Shown here in pieces: positions 6,998 through 9,346 of a stretch of 9,346 nucleotides of DNA (position 1 is its first letter; each line of letters opens with the position of its first letter). The notes beneath the pieces are model-generated. The model did not search any database, had not been told where the DNA came from, and worked only from the letters and a program-made list of their open reading frames with translations. Source of the stretch: RGIG3872 sp045660245 (GTDB taxonomy: Bacteria > Bacillota > Clostridia > Christensenellales > UBA1242); NCBI GenBank assembly GCA_045660245.1, contig JAZRDJ010000054.1:1-9346 (forward strand), in the 5' to 3' direction. Both the position numbers and the translations under genes were made by a program.

Positions 6998-8953
6998 TTA
7001 ATTCTTAGGTTTGAAAGTATCAACCTTGTTAAAGTTTGCATTAGTGATTATATATTCCTTTCGCGCTTCAATCGCATCACCCATCAAAACGGTGATCATT
7101 TTTTCTGCTTCTGCAGCGTCTTCGATTGTGACACGAACGAGAGTTCTCTCTTTTGGATCCATTGTGGTTTCCCAAAGTTGCTCAGGATTCATTTCACCAA
7201 GACCCTTGTATCTCGAAAGTTTGTACCCTGCGCCAAAATTCTTGATTGCTTCTGGAAGTTCCGCATCAGAGAAAACATACTCCACTTTGTCTTTCTTTGA
7301 CAGTCTGTAAAGCGGTGGCAAACCAATGAACACATGTCCGTCAGTGATGAGTTCTTTCATGTAACGGTAAAAGAATGTCAAAAGGATCGCTCTGATGTGC
7401 GCACCATCTTGGTCAGCATCGGCCAAAATCACGACTTTGTTGTAACGGAGGTTGTCAAGATTGAAATCATCACCAATCCCAGCATTGAGGGCTGAGATGA
7501 GTGATCTGAACTCTTCGTTTGCGAGCACTTGATCAATTCTCTTTTTCTCAGCATTGAGAGGTTTTCCACGGAGTGGCAAGATTGCTTGAAAATGCCTGTC
7601 TCTCGCCTGCTTTGCTGATCCACCCGCCGAATCACCTTCGACAATGAAGAGTTCGTTCATGGCATAGTTCTTTCCAGAACAAGCCGCGAGTTTTCCAACA
7701 AGCGGTGCATTTTCAAGACTGTTTTTCTGCCTTGCAATTTCTTTTGCTTTTCTTGATGCTTCACGCACTTTTGCGGCCCCTGCCGCCTTGTCCAAAACGG
7801 CTGAGAGAACTTTTCCAGAACCACGTGTTCCAAAATAAGTTCCAAGCCCGTTTGCAATCACCGCTTCAACCGCTGGCTTTGCTTCAGGGTTTCCGAGTTT
7901 TGTTTTTGTCTGACCTTCAAATTGAATGTTCTTCATCTTGATCGAAAGCACACAAGTGAGACCTTCTCTGAAGTCTTCACCCAAAAAGTTTGCGTCCTTG
8001 TCTTTGAGTGTTCCATTCTTTCTCGCAAGATCGTTGAGCACACGCGTGAGCGCAGATTTGAGTCCAACCTCATGAGTTCCACCCTCACTCGTTGGAATGT
8101 TGTTGACGTATGAAAAGACAGATTCAGCATAACTGTCTGTGTGTTGGATCGCAGCCTCAACAACGATGCCGTTTTCTTCACCAGTGATAAAAATCGGATC
8201 GTCATAAAGCGTGCTCTTGCCCTCGTTGATATACTTGGCATAGTCAACGATACCACCTTCATACTTGTATGACTTGACTGAAGGCTCTTTTTCATTTTCT
8301 CTCTCGTCGACAAGACACATCTCAAGCCCCTTGTTGAGGAACGCGAGTTCTTTCATTCTCTTTTTGATTGTTGAGTAATCAAACTCAACAGTTTCAAATA
8401 TTCTGTCATCAGGAAGGAACGTCACAGTTGTTCCGGTTGTGTGACAAGCCCCCAAACACTCAAGTTCCTTTGCCCTCACTCCGCCACGAACTTTGCCTTT
8501 TTTGTCCTCGTTTGACTCAAAACGCATTTGGTATTTTTTTCCGCCACGACGAACTTCAACCACAAGCCATCTTGAAAGCGCGTTCACGACAGACGCACCA
8601 ACACCATGAAGCCCTCCAGAATAAGCATAGTTCTCATTGTTGAACTTTCCGCCTGCATGAAGTTGAGTGAAAACCACTTCAACAGCAGGGATTTTCATTG
8701 TTGGGTGCAAATCAATCGGAATACCACGTCCGTTGTCCTCGATCGAAACCGATCCATCCTTGTGGAGAGTGACAATGATTCTGTCACCATGCTTGTTTGA
8801 TGCCTCATCAATTGAGTTGTCAACAATCTCCCAAATGAGGTGATGCAAACCTTTTGGTCCAGTAGTTCCAATGTACATACCAGGACGCAGTCTCACCGCG
8901 TCAAGTCCTTCAAGTACTTGAATGTCTTTTGCGTCATAACTCTTTGTTGCCAT
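6998..8953 (-). CDS. parE: Type IIA DNA topoisomerase subunit B (topoisomerase IV-like ParE; GyrB family)
   Basis: This is the ATP-binding subunit that drives strand passage with the A subunit encoded downstream. At 651 residues it is the usual length for Gram-positive ParE/GyrB and lacks the large insert of Proteobacterial GyrB. The GHKL ATPase domain is intact: WEIVDNSIDE (catalytic E42, N46), DNGRG (73-77), GGLHGVGAS (113-121) and QTK with K350. The TOPRIM domain has VEGDSAGGSAK with E439, QAILPLRGK (456-464), and DADQDG with D512 and D514. The C-terminal part carries RYKGLGEMNPEQLWETTM. Several stretches (SIKMKNIQFEGQTKTKLGN, GSAKQARDRHFQAILPLRGKP) are compatible with either ParE or GyrB; the ParE choice leans on the ParC-like partner. 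The start ATG has AAGGAAGGA at 8960-8968. Subunit B before subunit A is the usual order for both parEC and gyrBA operons. Confidence 0.96.
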   Translation of the reverse strand: MATKSYDAKDIQVLEGLDAVRLRPGMYIGTTGPKGLHHLIWEIVDNSIDEASNKHGDRIIVTLHKDGSVSIEDNGRGIPIDLHPTMKIPAVEVVFTQLHAGGKFNNENYAYSGGLHGVGASVVNALSRWLVVEVRRGGKKYQMRFESNEDKKGKVRGGVRAKELECLGACHTTGTTVTFLPDDRIFETVEFDYSTIKKRMKELAFLNKGLEMCLVDERENEKEPSVKSYKYEGGIVDYAKYINEGKSTLYDDPIFITGEENGIVVEAAIQHTDSYAESVFSYVNNIPTSEGGTHEVGLKSALTRVLNDLARKNGTLKDKDANFLGEDFREGLTCVLSIKMKNIQFEGQTKTKLGNPEAKPAVEAVIANGLGTYFGTRGSGKVLSAVLDKAAGAAKVREASRKAKEIARQKNSLENAPLVGKLAACSGKNYAMNELFIVEGDSAGGSAKQARDRHFQAILPLRGKPLNAEKKRIDQVLANEEFRSLISALNAGIGDDFNLDNLRYNKVVILADADQDGAHIRAILLTFFYRYMKELITDGHVFIGLPPLYRLSKKDKVEYVFSDAELPEAIKNFGAGYKLSRYKGLGEMNPEQLWETTMDPKERTLVRVTIEDAAEAEKMITVLMGDAIEARKEYIITNANFNKVDTFKPKN

Positions 8954-9023
8954 GAAAAGTCCTTCCTTCGTGAATTAATTAATGTGAAAAATTTTCTTGA
9001 AACCAGTACCCGCAAAAACGAGC

Positions 9024-9042
9024 GCAAATGCCCATAATTTGC
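9024..9042. repeat. Inverted repeat in the predicted parE leader
   Basis: GCAAAT (9024-9029) and ATTTGC (9037-9042) are exact inverted copies seven bases apart, inside the roughly 100-base leader between the predicted parE start of transcription and its ATG. GAAAC/GTTTC segments flanking this hairpin could close a longer structure. No known riboswitch is recognised. Confidence 0.45.
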
Positions 9043-9058
9043 CCAGTTTCCACATATC

Positions 9059-9087
9059 ACTATAACAAATTTTGAGACCAATGGCAA
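9059..9087 (-). promoter_or_regulatory. Sigma-A-type promoter of parE-parC
   Basis: On the minus strand TTGCCA (9087-9082) is followed by a 17-base spacer and TATAGT (9064-9059). Each box matches five of six consensus bases and the spacing is ideal. It lies about 105 bases upstream of the parE ATG, in the 223-base divergent region shared with murG. Confidence 0.75.
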
Positions 9088-9100
9088 ACAAATTTTGCCA
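9082..9100. repeat. 19-bp inverted repeat overlapping the parE -35 box
   Basis: TGGCAAACAAATTTTGCCA has perfect seven-base arms (TGGCAAA / TTTGCCA) around five bases. One arm contains the parE -35 hexamer and the other faces murG, so a bound dimer could affect both genes. It is an operator candidate only; no regulator is encoded in view. Confidence 0.6.
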
Positions 9101-9108
9101 CTTTTTCA

Positions 9109-9145
9109 TATAATAATATCAAAAATTACATAATAATATTATTAT
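9109..9145 (+). promoter_or_regulatory. AT-rich -10 region upstream of murG
   Basis: A perfect TATAAT at 9109-9114 lies 62 bases before the murG start, but no good -35 box is placed for it. A 16-bp AT-only palindrome (ATAATAATATTATTAT, 9130-9145) follows. The murG promoter is likely here, but its exact position cannot be fixed by eye. Confidence 0.35.
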
Positions 9146-9176
9146 TAAAGTTTAAATCGAAAAAGAAGGAGAAAAA

Positions 9177-9346
9177 ATGATATTAGCACTAACCGGCGGT
9201 GGAACAATGGGACACATTAGCCCCAATCTTGCACTTTTGCCAGAACTCAAAAAAAACTTTTCAAAAATAATTTACATCGGCGAAGAAAATTCAATGGAAG
9301 AAAAAAAGGCAAAAGAATTTGGCATTGAATTTTTTGCAGTACCAGC
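9177..9346 (+). CDS. murG: UDP-N-acetylglucosamine transferase MurG, first 56 codons (cut by window edge)
   Basis: MurG adds GlcNAc from UDP-GlcNAc to lipid I at the inner face of the membrane, making lipid II for peptidoglycan. Only the N-terminus is visible. It starts MILALTGGGTMGHISPNLALLPELKK, matching the MurG glycine loop followed by the conserved GHxxPxxAL helix. The PNxALxPEL form is typical of clostridial-type MurG. The loop reads GGTMGH where GGTGGH or GGTAGH is usual. The segment SKIIYIGEENSMEEKKAKEFGIEFFAVPA fits the second strand of the Rossmann fold, where MurG usually reads YIG(T/S)xxGxE. AAGGAG at 9166-9171 sits five bases before the ATG. Another GT28-family glycosyltransferase cannot be fully excluded from 56 residues. 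The gene is divergent from parE. Confidence 0.85.
   Translation, partial: MILALTGGGTMGHISPNLALLPELKKNFSKIIYIGEENSMEEKKAKEFGIEFFAVP

Noticed and set aside
6812..7300. Plus-strand 162-codon frame across the parE-parC spacer and the parE end
   Set aside because: It is antisense to the conserved parE C-terminus for most of its length, lacks a good ribosome binding site, and matches no family; it is a shadow frame.

Overview
The window looks like chromosomal DNA from a low-to-moderate GC Bacillota (Firmicutes), most likely a Clostridia-type lineage. This rests on AGGAGG-type ribosome binding sites, sigma-A-like promoters, T-tailed hairpin terminators, topoisomerase subunits resembling Firmicutes ParE/ParC, and a MurG start of the 'GHxxPNxALxPEL' type. 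The standard bacterial code fits. No tRNA, rRNA, CRISPR array, IS element or phage gene was seen. The window is mostly housekeeping DNA with two unfamiliar genes, and I see no clear new multi-gene system.

Layout: five genes lie on the minus strand. Read in their own direction from the right they are parE-like (8953-6998), parC-like (6757-4157), a 137-residue orphan (4049-3636), a 519-residue single-pass membrane protein with a repetitive acidic tail and two Ig-like domains (3365-1806), and the N-terminal 542 codons of polA (1627 to the left edge). A sixth gene, murG, starts divergently on the plus strand at 9177 and runs off the right edge.

Transcription: parE has a good promoter, overlapping an inverted repeat, in the parE/murG divergent region. 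parE and parC are probably co-transcribed across an unusual 240-base spacer that holds imperfect direct repeats and hairpins. The 137-residue gene has a perfect-consensus promoter and its own terminator. The 519-residue gene has a promoter overlapped by a perfect AT palindrome, and its own terminator. polA has a recognisable -10 box.

Function: parE and parC form one type IIA topoisomerase (ATPase/TOPRIM subunit plus cleavage subunit). The A subunit has an intact catalytic core but no recognisable GyrA box, so a decatenating/relaxing topoisomerase IV role is more likely than gyrase, although some core motifs are gyrase-like. PolA would serve in repair and Okazaki fragment processing. MurG would make lipid II. 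The two unfamiliar proteins have no assignable function.
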